A program made the translations under genes and the position numbers. From contig NZ_CP032347.1 of NCBI RefSeq assembly GCF_005222205.1, forward strand, positions 310,001 to 374,000: a stretch of DNA of 64,000 nt, written 5' to 3'. This document shows, piece by piece, positions 26,262 through 34,248 of this stretch. Every line of letters starts with the position of its first letter. The stretch's first letter is position 1. The notes below the pieces were generated by a model, which was not told the DNA's origin, ran no database searches, and saw nothing but the letters and a program-made list of their open reading frames with translations. This stretch comes from Azospirillum brasilense. GTDB taxonomy: Bacteria > Pseudomonadota > Alphaproteobacteria > Azospirillales > Azospirillaceae.

Positions 26262-27623
26262 ATGCCGCCGTTGGATGAGAGCCAGAAGACCGGAACCGCC
26301 CCGACCGCCGGGCTGACGCGCGAGGAGTTGGACGCCCACTGGATGCCCTTCACGGCGAACCGCGAGTTCAAGGCGAACCCGCGCCTGATCGCCCGAGCCG
26401 AGGGCGCGTGGTACTGGGATTCCGAGGGGCGGAAGATCTACGACAGCCTGTCCGGCCTGTGGTGCTGCGGCGCCGGTCACAGCCGCCGCGAGATCAGCGA
26501 GGCGGTGGCCCGCCAGATCGCCGAACTGGACTACAGCCCGGCCTTCCAGTTCGGCCACCCCGCCGCCTTCAAGCTGGCGCACAAGCTGGCCTCGATGACT
26601 CCGGCCGGGCTGGACCATGTGTTCTTCGTCAATTCCGGGTCGGAGGCGACCGACACCTCGCTGAAGATGGCGCGGGCCTATTGGCGGCTGAAGGGCCAGC
26701 CGACCAAGACCAAGCTGATCGGCCGGTCCAAGGGCTACCACGGCGTCAATTTCGGCGGCATCAGCCTGGGCGGCATCGGCGGCAACCGCAAGCTGTTCGG
26801 CTCTGGCGTCGAGGCCGACCATCTGCCACACACGCTGCTGCCGCAGAACGCCTTCGCCAAGGGCCTGCCGGAGCAGGGCGCCGAACTGGCCGACGCGCTG
26901 GAGGAACTGGTCGCCCTGCACGACGCCTCCAACATCGCCGCGGTGATCGTGGAGCCGCTGGCCGGTTCCGCCGGCGTGCTGCCGCCGCCCAAGGGCTACC
27001 TGCAGCGGCTGCGCGCGCTGTGCGACAAGCACAACATCCTGCTGATCTTCGACGAGGTCATCACCGGTTTCGGCCGCATGGGGGCCGCCTTCGGCGCCGA
27101 CGCCTTCGGCGTGGTCCCCGACATCATGAACGTCGCCAAGGGCCTGACCAACGGCGCGGTGCCGATGGGCGCGGTGGTCGCCAACCATGAGATCTACCAG
27201 ACCTTCATGGACAACGGCGGCGCCGACTACATGGTCGAGTTCCCGCACGGCTACACCTACTCCGCCCATCCCGTGGCCTGCGCCGCCGGCCTCGCCGCGC
27301 TGGAGCTGTTCGAGCGGGACAAGCTGGCCGAGAAGGCGGCGGCGCTCGCCCCGCATTTCGAGACGGTGCTGCACGGGCTGAAGGGGCTTCGCCACGTCAC
27401 CGACATCCGCAACTACGGCCTCGCCGGCGCGGTGCAGATCGCGGCCCTGCCGGGCGAGCCGGCCCGCCGGCCCTATGAGATCGCCATGAAGTGCTGGAAG
27501 GCGGGCTTCTACGTCCGCTTCGGCGGCGACACGCTGCAGTTCGGCCCGCATTTCATCAGCGAGCGCGAGGACCTCGACCGGCTGATGAACGCCGTTTCCG
27601 ACGCCATCCAGGCGACCGATTGA
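26262..27623 (+). CDS. bauA: Beta-alanine--pyruvate (omega-amino acid) aminotransferase
   Basis: A 453-residue class III PLP aminotransferase. Family marks are 'HWMPFTANREFKANPRLI' near the N-terminus (typical of omega-amino-acid:pyruvate transaminases), 'SGLWCCGAGHSRREI', 'VNSGSEATDTSLKMARAYW', 'LIFDEVITGFGRMG' and the PLP lysine Lys293 in 'NVAKGLTNGAVPMGAV'. It should convert beta-alanine and pyruvate to malonate semialdehyde and alanine. An AGGGAG site precedes the ATG. The next gene, mmsA, starts 17 bases after its stop codon and uses its product, which supports this specificity over taurine or putrescine. Confidence 0.88.
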   Translation: MPPLDESQKTGTAPTAGLTREELDAHWMPFTANREFKANPRLIARAEGAWYWDSEGRKIYDSLSGLWCCGAGHSRREISEAVARQIAELDYSPAFQFGHPAAFKLAHKLASMTPAGLDHVFFVNSGSEATDTSLKMARAYWRLKGQPTKTKLIGRSKGYHGVNFGGISLGGIGGNRKLFGSGVEADHLPHTLLPQNAFAKGLPEQGAELADALEELVALHDASNIAAVIVEPLAGSAGVLPPPKGYLQRLRALCDKHNILLIFDEVITGFGRMGAAFGADAFGVVPDIMNVAKGLTNGAVPMGAVVANHEIYQTFMDNGGADYMVEFPHGYTYSAHPVACAAGLAALELFERDKLAEKAAALAPHFETVLHGLKGLRHVTDIRNYGLAGAVQIAALPGEPARRPYEIAMKCWKAGFYVRFGGDTLQFGPHFISEREDLDRLMNAVSDAIQATD

Positions 27624-27640
27624 GGAGGATGGAAACCGCC

Positions 27641-29140
27641 ATGACCCTCGTTCCGCACCTCATCGGCGGGGTGGCCGACGCCCCCGCCGAGACCCGCAGC
27701 GCCGACATCGTGAACCCGGCGACGGGCGAGACCGTCGGCCGCGTCCCGCTGGCCGGCCGCGCCACCGTTGAATCGGCCATCGCCGCCGCCGAGGCGGCCT
27801 TCCCGGCGTGGCGGGCGACGCCGCCGGCCAAGCGGGCGCGGGTGATGTTCCGCTTCCGCCAATTGCTGGAGGACAACGCCGACCGCATCTGCGCGGCGAT
27901 CACGCGGGAGCACGGCAAAACGCTGGAGGACGCCCGCGGCGAGTTGACCCGCGGCATCGAGAATGTCGAATACGCCTGCGGCATCGCCGACCTGCTGAAG
28001 GGCGAGCATTCCAAGAATGTCGGGCCGGGCATCGACAGCTGGTCGGAGTTCCAGCCGCTGGGCGTTGTGGCGGGCATCACGCCCTTCAACTTCCCGGCCA
28101 TGGTGCCGCTGTGGATGTTTCCGGTCGCCGTGGCCTGCGGCAACTGCTTCATTCTGAAGCCGTCGGAGCGCGACCCGAGCGCCTCCCTGCTCGTCGCGCA
28201 GCTGGCGCAGGAGGCGGGGCTGCCGCCGGGGGTGCTGAACGTCGTCCACGGCGACAAGGAGGCGGTCGACACGCTGCTGACCGACCCGCGCGTCCAGGCG
28301 GTCAGCTTCGTCGGCTCCACGCCGGTCGCCGAATACGTCTACGCCACCGGCACCGCCCATGGGAAACGGGTGCAGGCGCTGGGCGGGGCCAAGAACCACG
28401 CCATCGTCATGCCCGATGCCGATCTCGACAACGCGGTCAGCGCGATCATGGGGGCGGCCTACGGCTCCTGCGGGGAGCGCTGCATGGCGATCTCCGTGGT
28501 CGTCGCGGTGGGCGACGAAACCGCCGACCGCGTGGTGGCGATGCTGGCGGAGCAGGTGCGCGGCCTGAAGGTGGGGGCGGGGACCGGCACCGGCTGCGAC
28601 ATGGGTCCGCTGGTCACCCACGCCCATTTCGAGAAGGTGAAGGGCTTTGTCGACCAGGGCGTCGCCGAAGGGGCGGAACTGGTGGTCGACGGCCGCGGGC
28701 TGGTGGTGCCGGGGCACGAGGGCGGCTTCTTCCTCGGCGGCTGCCTGTTCGACCGGGTGACGCCGGACATGAGCGTCTACCGGGAGGAGATCTTCGGCCC
28801 GGTCCTCTGCGTCGTTCGTGTGAAAACGATGCAGGAGGGAATGGACCTGATCGACGCCCACGAGTACGGCAACGGCACCTGCCTGTTCACCCGCGACGGC
28901 GAGGCGGCGCGCTACTTCACCGACGCGATCAAGGTCGGCATGGTCGGTGTCAACGTGCCGCTGCCGGTGCCGGTGTCCTACCACAGCTTCGGCGGCTGGA
29001 AGCGGTCGCTGTTCGGCGATCTGGCGGCCTATGGGCCGGACGGCGTGCGCTTCTACACCCGGCGCAAGACAATCACCCAGCGCTGGCCGGCGGGCGGCGT
29101 GCGCGAAGGCGCGCAGTTCTCCTTCCCATCGATGAAGTGA
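27641..29140 (+). CDS. mmsA: CoA-acylating (methyl)malonate-semialdehyde dehydrogenase
   Basis: A 499-residue aldehyde dehydrogenase that forms acetyl-CoA from malonate semialdehyde, or propionyl-CoA from methylmalonate semialdehyde, with loss of CO2. Family-specific features are 'GITPFNFPAMVPLWMFPVA', 'ALGGAKNHAIVMPDAD' and catalytic Cys281 in 'GSCGERCMAIS', plus 'SYHSFGGWKRSLFGDL' near the end. The ATG at 27641 is chosen because GAGGAGG lies about 11 bases upstream and overlaps the earlier ATG at 27629. Paired with bauA it completes beta-alanine catabolism; it may also serve the valine genes at 61.4-63.5 kb. Confidence 0.9.
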   Translation: MTLVPHLIGGVADAPAETRSADIVNPATGETVGRVPLAGRATVESAIAAAEAAFPAWRATPPAKRARVMFRFRQLLEDNADRICAAITREHGKTLEDARGELTRGIENVEYACGIADLLKGEHSKNVGPGIDSWSEFQPLGVVAGITPFNFPAMVPLWMFPVAVACGNCFILKPSERDPSASLLVAQLAQEAGLPPGVLNVVHGDKEAVDTLLTDPRVQAVSFVGSTPVAEYVYATGTAHGKRVQALGGAKNHAIVMPDADLDNAVSAIMGAAYGSCGERCMAISVVVAVGDETADRVVAMLAEQVRGLKVGAGTGTGCDMGPLVTHAHFEKVKGFVDQGVAEGAELVVDGRGLVVPGHEGGFFLGGCLFDRVTPDMSVYREEIFGPVLCVVRVKTMQEGMDLIDAHEYGNGTCLFTRDGEAARYFTDAIKVGMVGVNVPLPVPVSYHSFGGWKRSLFGDLAAYGPDGVRFYTRRKTITQRWPAGGVREGAQFSFPSMK

Positions 29141-29154
29141 GCGGAGCGAGTTTC

Positions 29155-29295
29155 CCCTCTCCCGCCCCGGGAGAGGGAGGGGCCCGCCGCATGGCGGTGG
29201 GAGGGTGAGGGTGCCGCCAAGGATCGGTGCTTTGATCCTCGCACGACCCTCACCCGCCCGCTTTTGCGGGCACCCTCTCCCGGGGCGGGAGAGGG
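29155..29295. repeat. Paired GC-rich palindromic repeats (copy C)
   Basis: Two perfect palindromes with arms CCCTCTCCCG and CGGGAGAGGG, at 29155-29177 and 29273-29295, enclose about 95 bases whose own ends (GGGTGAGGGTG and its complement) are also partly complementary. The unit lies between the convergent mmsA and GntR genes and could fold as one long cruciform. Likely a mosaic repeat doubling as a two-way terminator. Confidence 0.8.
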
Positions 29296-29302
29296 ATAAT
29301 CG

Positions 29303-30061
29303 TTACATCAGTGGCAGGCCGTCCTTGAACGCGGCCTTCACGTCGGGGCCCCGCACCTCGGCCAGACGCAGCCAGTCGAGGAAATCGCCGTGGCGCTCGA
29401 CATGGGCGGCCAGACCCAGCGTGTGTTCGCGCGCCAGACGCTCGGCCAGCTCGCCGTCGCGCCGCTCCAGCGCCCGGATGATGTCGCGGTGCTCGTGCAT
29501 CGATTGTTCGGCCCGGTTGTCCTGCCGGATCGACAGCTTGCGGATGGCCCGCATGTGGATGAACAGGTTGTCGGTCAGCGTTTCCAGGATGCGCGCCCGG
29601 CTGAGGCGGATGATCGCCTTGTGGAACTCGATGTTGGCGTCGGAATATTCCTGGATGTTGTCGGAGGGCGCCTGCTCCTCGAAGCTGCGGAAGATGTCCC
29701 ACAGCGTGCTGATGTCCTCCGCGGTGGCGCGCTCGGCGGCGAGGCGGGTCGCCATGCTTTCCAGCGCCGCCCAGGCGATGATCATCTCGATGATCTCGGT
29801 CTTGGTCTTGCGGACGATGTAGATCCCCCGCCGCGGCTCCAGCCGCACCAGACCCTCCTGCTCCAGCAGGGTCAGGGCTTCGCGGATCGGGGTGCGGCTG
29901 ACGCCCAGCAGGCCGCTGAGCTGGCGCTCGTCCAGCCGGACGTCGCCGGGGTGATCGTAGATGTCCATCTGGATGATGGCCTGCTTCAGCCGTCGGTAGA
30001 CCTGGTTGCGGAAGGTGGCTCCGGAATCCAGCGGCTGGACGGTCAATTCGGGTGGCGGCAT
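29303..30061 (-). CDS. GntR family regulator, FCD type
   Basis: A 252-residue regulator: N-terminal GntR winged helix ('QVYRRLKQAIIQMDIYDHPGD', 'LSGLLGVSRTPIREALTLLEQEGLV') and an all-helical FCD effector domain with metal-binding His/Asp positions ('DANIEFHKAI', 'HEHRDIIRALERRD', 'REHTLG'). AAGGAG precedes the ATG at 30061. It follows the CBS-BON gene by 35 bases on the same strand and is probably in one operon with it. The effector is unknown; FCD proteins sense small organic acids. The nearby tctCBA transporter would be a natural target. Confidence 0.87.
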   Translation of the reverse strand: MPPPELTVQPLDSGATFRNQVYRRLKQAIIQMDIYDHPGDVRLDERQLSGLLGVSRTPIREALTLLEQEGLVRLEPRRGIYIVRKTKTEIIEMIIAWAALESMATRLAAERATAEDISTLWDIFRSFEEQAPSDNIQEYSDANIEFHKAIIRLSRARILETLTDNLFIHMRAIRKLSIRQDNRAEQSMHEHRDIIRALERRDGELAERLAREHTLGLAAHVERHGDFLDWLRLAEVRGPDVKAAFKDGLPLM

Positions 30062-30096
30062 CGGGCTGCTCCTTCGATGGGGCGGATGGCCGGGGA

Positions 30097-30783
30097 TCAC
30101 CCGACGAAGCGGTTCCGGTTCAGATGCTCCTCCACGCGCTTCACGCCGCTGATACCGCTCGCCGCGGTGTAAAGGGCGCGGCGCTGCTCCTCGCTGTCGA
30201 CCATGCCCCAGAGCTGCACGACCCCGTCGTTGACGACGATGTTGACCTGATTCAAGTCCACCCAGGACTGTCCCTCCAACGCCTCCAGCAGCGCGGCTCG
30301 GATCGCCTCGTCGCCGGCCGCGCCGAAGCCGGCGGCGCCGCGCCGGTTGCGGAGCAGCCCGTGCAGCAGGTTGGCCCGGCTGATGATGCCGACCGGGCGC
30401 CCATCGACCAGGACGGGGGCGCGCTTGATCCGCTTGTCCTCCATCAGGTCGGCGATCTCGGCGATCTCCGTGTCGGGTGCTACGGCGTGGACCGGGCGCG
30501 ACATGACGTCGCGCGCGCAGCGCCCGTGCGTCTTCAGGAAGTCGGTGGCCTGTACGTTGCGGCCCACCAGCATCTCCAGCCAGCGGGCGCGCGGCCGGTC
30601 GGTTCCCGTCTCCACCCGGCGCAGAAGGTCCCCCTCGCTGATGATGCCGACCGCGCGGCCATCCCGGTCCACCACCGGCAAGCCGCTGATCCGATGGGTC
30701 AAAAGCAGTTCGGCAATGTCCGGCACGGGGGTGTCCAGCGCCACCGTGATGACCGGCGATGTCATGACATCCTTCGCTTGCAT
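30097..30783 (-). CDS. Tandem CBS domains plus BON domain protein
   Basis: A 228-residue soluble protein with two CBS modules ('KDVMTSPVITVALDTPVPDI' to 'GIISEGDLLRRV', and 'RDVMSRPVHAVAPDTEI' to 'GIISRANLLHGL') and a C-terminal BON domain ('VNIVVNDGVVQLWGMVDSEEQRRAL'). CBS pairs bind adenine nucleotides and BON domains bind lipid or act as partners. The start at 30783 ('MQAKDVMTSP') has an AGGGAGGAA site. Such proteins are often stress- or energy-sensing; the target is unknown. It heads an operon with the GntR regulator. Confidence 0.88.
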   Translation of the reverse strand: MQAKDVMTSPVITVALDTPVPDIAELLLTHRISGLPVVDRDGRAVGIISEGDLLRRVETGTDRPRARWLEMLVGRNVQATDFLKTHGRCARDVMSRPVHAVAPDTEIAEIADLMEDKRIKRAPVLVDGRPVGIISRANLLHGLLRNRRGAAGFGAAGDEAIRAALLEALEGQSWVDLNQVNIVVNDGVVQLWGMVDSEEQRRALYTAASGISGVKRVEEHLNRNRFVG

Positions 30784-30842
30784 CTCGACGTTCCTCCCTG
30801 AACTGGCGGTGCGGAGCCTGTGTCCGGCTCCTGCTGCGTATC

Positions 30843-30852
30843 TGGTATACGA
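30843..30852. promoter_or_regulatory. GTATAC palindrome upstream of the CBS-BON/GntR operon
   Basis: The sequence TGGTATACGA, centred on the palindrome GTATAC, lies about 60 bases upstream of the CBS-BON start codon. It has the TnGTnnACnA layout of FCD-type GntR operators. The GntR gene downstream in the same operon is a natural candidate to bind it. Confidence 0.4.
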
Positions 30853-30944
30853 AATGCTATGTTTCTTATCCCTTGCTCTCCAACGGACTTTGCGCCATTC
30901 CTGCTGCAACGCAGCATGAGTGTGGTCGGAGTCCGGAGTTCCCG

Positions 30945-31133
30945 ATGTTGGAGAGCCTTGCCGTCGTGTTCGCCCTGGCCGGGTTGGCCGCCGTGGTGAC
31001 GGAGATTTTGCGGAACGATCCGAGCCTCATCTCCGAGATCACCAGCGACGTGCGCGCCATGGCCCTGCCGGGCCGGTTCCGGGCGGTGCGGGGCGACCGC
31101 TGCCGCGAGCCCCGTCGCCCCTCCTCCTGCTGA
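30945..31133 (+). CDS. Small single-span membrane protein, tentative
   Basis: A 62-residue open frame starting 'MLESLAVVFALAGLAAVVTEIL' with GGAG eight bases upstream. One membrane helix at the N-terminus is followed by a basic, arginine-rich tail. It is divergent from the CBS-BON gene and converges on terC. No homology recognised. It could be a real small protein; coding evidence is limited to the ribosome site and hydrophobic pattern. Confidence 0.4.
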   Translation: MLESLAVVFALAGLAAVVTEILRNDPSLISEITSDVRAMALPGRFRAVRGDRCREPRRPSSC

Positions 31134-31140
31134 CGACTTC

Positions 31141-31845
31141 TCAGGCCGGATCGGTCTCCACCACGGCGCGGCGGCGGTTGATGCTTCGGGCCATCAGGAA
31201 GCCGGCCGTCATCACGCCTAGGGCCGCGACGAAGGGCGCCGTTCCGGTCAGCACCGGCAGGCTTTCCGTGACGTGGGAATGGATGCTCGGGTCGGTGAGG
31301 ATGACCTCCGCCGCGATGTAGCCGAGCAGCCCGGCGCCGGCGTAGACCAGGGCCGGCAGCCGTTCGATGGCCTTCAGGATCAGGGTGCTGCCGAAGACGA
31401 TCAGCGGAATGCTGATGGCCAGCCCGAGGATCAGCAGGACCGTGTTGCCGTGCGAGGCGGCGGCGATGGCGATGACGTTGTCGAGGCTCATCACCGCGTC
31501 GGCGATCACGATGGTGCGGACCACCCCCCACAGCCCGGCGGAGGTGCCGGAGTGCGCCGCCTGCTCCTCCTCCTCGGTGGGCAGCATCAGTTTGATGGCG
31601 ATCCAGAACAGCAGCACCCCGCCGATGATCTTCAGGTACGGGATGGCCAGCAGATAGGCGATGATGACGGCGAACAGCACGCGCAGCACGATGGCCGCCC
31701 CGGTGCCGAGGAAGACGCCGATCTTCTGTTGTTTCGGCGGCAGCGAGCGGCAGGCCAGCGCGATGACGAGCGCGTTGTCGCCGCTCAGCAGGATGTCGAT
31801 CCAGATGATCTGGAGCAGAGCGATCATGAAATCGGACGTGTCCAT
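31141..31845 (-). CDS. TerC family membrane protein (YjbE type)
   Basis: A 234-residue protein with about seven membrane helices. TerC signatures are both present: 'DILLSGDNALVIALACRSLP' in the first helix pair and 'IVIADAVMSLDNVIAIAAAS' in the repeat half, with metal-coordinating Asp residues. TerC relatives handle manganese efflux or protein metallation. The start is ATG at 31845. It lies between the CBS-BON/GntR pair and the tct operon, separated from the latter by a terminator. Confidence 0.87.
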   Translation of the reverse strand: MDTSDFMIALLQIIWIDILLSGDNALVIALACRSLPPKQQKIGVFLGTGAAIVLRVLFAVIIAYLLAIPYLKIIGGVLLFWIAIKLMLPTEEEEQAAHSGTSAGLWGVVRTIVIADAVMSLDNVIAIAAASHGNTVLLILGLAISIPLIVFGSTLILKAIERLPALVYAGAGLLGYIAAEVILTDPSIHSHVTESLPVLTGTAPFVAALGVMTAGFLMARSINRRRAVVETDPA

Positions 31846-31876
31846 CGTCCCGAACCCCCCGATGTGAGAAGAAATC

Positions 31877-31913
31877 CCCCCGCCGGTCGTCCCGTCCCGG
31901 AGGCCGGCGGGGG
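31877..31913 (-). terminator. Stem-loop terminator after tctA
   Basis: A perfect 10-base stem (CCCCCGCCGG with CCGGCGGGGG) around a 17-base loop, 30 bases after the tctA stop codon on the minus strand and followed there by ATTTCTTC. It should end the tctCBA transcript before terC. Confidence 0.7.
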
Positions 31914-31942
31914 AGTGGGTGGAGCTGGTTTGCGGGGATGCC

Positions 31943-33469
31943 CTATTTCACGGGGATGACCTGGGTCCCGCCGTCCTGCCGGGACTGGCGCTTGCGCAGC
32001 AGGGCGGAGATCAGCGGCCAGAACAGCATGACCAGCGCCAGGGTGACGATGCTGCCGACCAGCGGGTTGGACCAGAAGATCGCCAGATCGCCCTGCGACA
32101 CCAGCATGGCCTGCCGGAAGGAGCTCTCCGCCATGTCGCCCAGCACCAGCGCCAGAACCAGCGGGGCCAGCGGGTAGGACAGCTTCTTGAACACGTAGCC
32201 GACGACGCCGAACACCAGCATCATGACGATGTCGAGGAAGGCGTTGTGCACGGTGTAGGCGCCGACCGCGCAGATCACCACGATGACCGGCGCGATGATG
32301 CTGAAGGGGATGCGCAGGATCGAGGCGAAGACCGGCACCGTGGTCAGCACCACGATCAGCCCGGCGATGTTGCCCAGATACATGCTGGCGATCAGGCCCC
32401 AGACGAACTCCTTCTGCTCGACGAACAGCAGCGGGCCGGGCTGGAGCCCCCAGATCAGCAGGCCGCCCAGCAGCACCGCCGCGGTGGGCGAGCCGGGGAT
32501 GCCCAGAGTCAGCATGGGCAGCAGCGCGCTGGTGCCGGCGGCGTGGGCCGCGGTTTCCGGAGCGACCACGCCCTCCACCTCGCCGTTGCCGAAATTCTGG
32601 CGGTTCTTGGAGAAGCGCTTGGCGAGGCCGTAGCTCATGAAGGAGGCGGGGGTGGCGCCGCCGGGCGTGATGCCCATCCAGCAGCCGACGATGGAGCCGC
32701 GGATGGCGGTCACCCAGTAGCGGGGCAGGCTCTTCCAGGTCTCCCACACGACCTTGGCGTTGATCTTCGCGCTCTTGCCCTTGAAGGCCAGCCCCTCCTC
32801 CATGGTCAGGAGGATTTCGCCGATGCCGAACAGGCCGATGACCGCGATCAGGAAGTCGAAGCCGCGCAGCAGTTCCACCGAGCCGAAGGTCATGCGCAGC
32901 TCGCCGGTCACGCTGTCGAGCCCGACCGCGGCCAGCGCGAAGCCCAGCATCATGGCGCACAGCACCTTGAAGGGGGATTCGCTGCCCATGCCGACGAAAC
33001 TGCAGAAGGTCAATAGCTGGACCGCGAAGAACTCCGCCGGGCCGAAGCGCAGGGCGAAGCCGGCGATCACCGGGGCCAGGAAGGTGATGAGCAGGACCGC
33101 CACGAAGGCCCCGAAGAAGGACGAGGTGAAGGCCGCCGTCAGGGCCTCGCCCGCGTGGCCCTTCTGGGCCATGGGGTGGCCGTCGAAGGTGGTCGCCACC
33201 GACCATGGCTCGCCCGGTATGTTGAACAGGACCGAGGTGATGGCCCCGCCGAACAGCGCCCCCCAATAGATGCAGGAGAGCATGATGATGGCGGAGGTCG
33301 GCGACATGCTGAAGGTCAGGGGCAGCAGGATCGCCACCCCGTTCGCCCCGCCCAGCCCCGGCAGCACGCCGATCAGGACGCCCAGCGTGATGCCGATGAA
33401 CATGTAGGCGATGTTCATGGGGTCGGCGAGCACGCCGAACCCGTGTATGAGTGACCCGAGCGCTTCCAA
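31943..33469 (-). CDS. tctA: Tripartite tricarboxylate transporter, large permease TctA
   Basis: A 508-residue permease with about 12 helices. TctA blocks include 'GVLIGVLPGLGGANGVAILLPLTF' close to the N-terminus, 'SCIYWGALFGGAITSVLFNIPGEP', and 'GWMGITPGGATPASFMSYG'-like 'GCWMGITPGGATPASFMSYG' in the second repeat. I use the TTG at 33469 because a GGGAGGG site sits five bases upstream and it matches normal TctA length; the frame to 33556 is an untypical basic extension. It works with TctB and the periplasmic TctC. Confidence 0.88.
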   Translation of the reverse strand: MEALGSLIHGFGVLADPMNIAYMFIGITLGVLIGVLPGLGGANGVAILLPLTFSMSPTSAIIMLSCIYWGALFGGAITSVLFNIPGEPWSVATTFDGHPMAQKGHAGEALTAAFTSSFFGAFVAVLLITFLAPVIAGFALRFGPAEFFAVQLLTFCSFVGMGSESPFKVLCAMMLGFALAAVGLDSVTGELRMTFGSVELLRGFDFLIAVIGLFGIGEILLTMEEGLAFKGKSAKINAKVVWETWKSLPRYWVTAIRGSIVGCWMGITPGGATPASFMSYGLAKRFSKNRQNFGNGEVEGVVAPETAAHAAGTSALLPMLTLGIPGSPTAAVLLGGLLIWGLQPGPLLFVEQKEFVWGLIASMYLGNIAGLIVVLTTVPVFASILRIPFSIIAPVIVVICAVGAYTVHNAFLDIVMMLVFGVVGYVFKKLSYPLAPLVLALVLGDMAESSFRQAMLVSQGDLAIFWSNPLVGSIVTLALVMLFWPLISALLRKRQSRQDGGTQVIPVK

Positions 33470-33657
33470 GTTTCCCTCCCTTTCCGGCGTCCGCGCCCGT
33501 TCCGTCTGGAAGCGTCGCGTCTTGAGCGCGCAGGGCGGGGTTCGTCCCCGCCGCATGGGCTGGTTCGTCGCGGATGCCTGCCGCTGCTTCGGTGTGCGCG
33601 GCCGTTCCCGCGGCCGCCCCGGCTTTTAAAAAACTGGACTGGTAAAAACTGGCGTCG

Positions 33658-34164
33658 TCAGAACCCGAACATCGTCTCCACCGGCCCCTTGGGAAGCGGA
33701 ACCAGGAACCAGATCTCGAACATCACGAAGAGGCCCGCGGGCACGAGGATGGAGACGGGCAGGATTGTCTTGAGCGGATACTTGCCCACCCAGTGCATGA
33801 AGAAGGCGATGAACAGCACCGCCGACAGATAGATGCCCAGGAAGGCGGTCAGGATCACGAAGACGGCGCTGGGGACCAGCACCTGGAGAACCAGGGCGAG
33901 TTGGTGCTTCTCGACGAAGGCGGTGCGTTCGCCGCTGTGGCGCCAGAGGTTGACGGCCAGCGTGGCCAGACTGCTGACCAGCATGATCAGGCCGACATAG
34001 AAGGGGAAGTAGCCGGCCTTCGGCCCGTCGGACCCCCAGCCGTTGCCGACGCGGACGCTGTCGGCCATCACCACGATGGCGACCAGGGCGAACAGCCCGG
34101 CGACGACGATCTCCATGGTCCGGTTCGAGACGACCGGATCACTGTTCTGCGTTCCATGCTCCAT
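33658..34164 (-). CDS. tctB: Tripartite tricarboxylate transporter, small permease TctB
   Basis: A 168-residue protein with four membrane helices, typical of TctB ('IVVAGLFALVAIVVMADS', 'GPKAGYFPFYVGLIMLVSS', 'IYLSAVLFIAFFMHWVGKY'). The 'GPKAGYFPFYVG' block is a recurrent feature of the family. It lies between tctC and tctA; about 190 bases of non-coding DNA separate it from tctA. Confidence 0.87.
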   Translation of the reverse strand: MEHGTQNSDPVVSNRTMEIVVAGLFALVAIVVMADSVRVGNGWGSDGPKAGYFPFYVGLIMLVSSLATLAVNLWRHSGERTAFVEKHQLALVLQVLVPSAVFVILTAFLGIYLSAVLFIAFFMHWVGKYPLKTILPVSILVPAGLFVMFEIWFLVPLPKGPVETMFGF

Positions 34165-34248
34165 GGCTCACTCCCACGAGAAACCCGAAGGGTGGGGGAG
34201 GGCGCCCGGGGCGCGATGCCCCGGGGGCCGCGCTTGGGACGAAAGGGG

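Noticed and set aside
29155..29295. Inverted repeats considered as insertion-sequence ends
   Set aside because: The enclosed 95 bases cannot encode a transposase, and the same palindromes recur at other intergenic sites.
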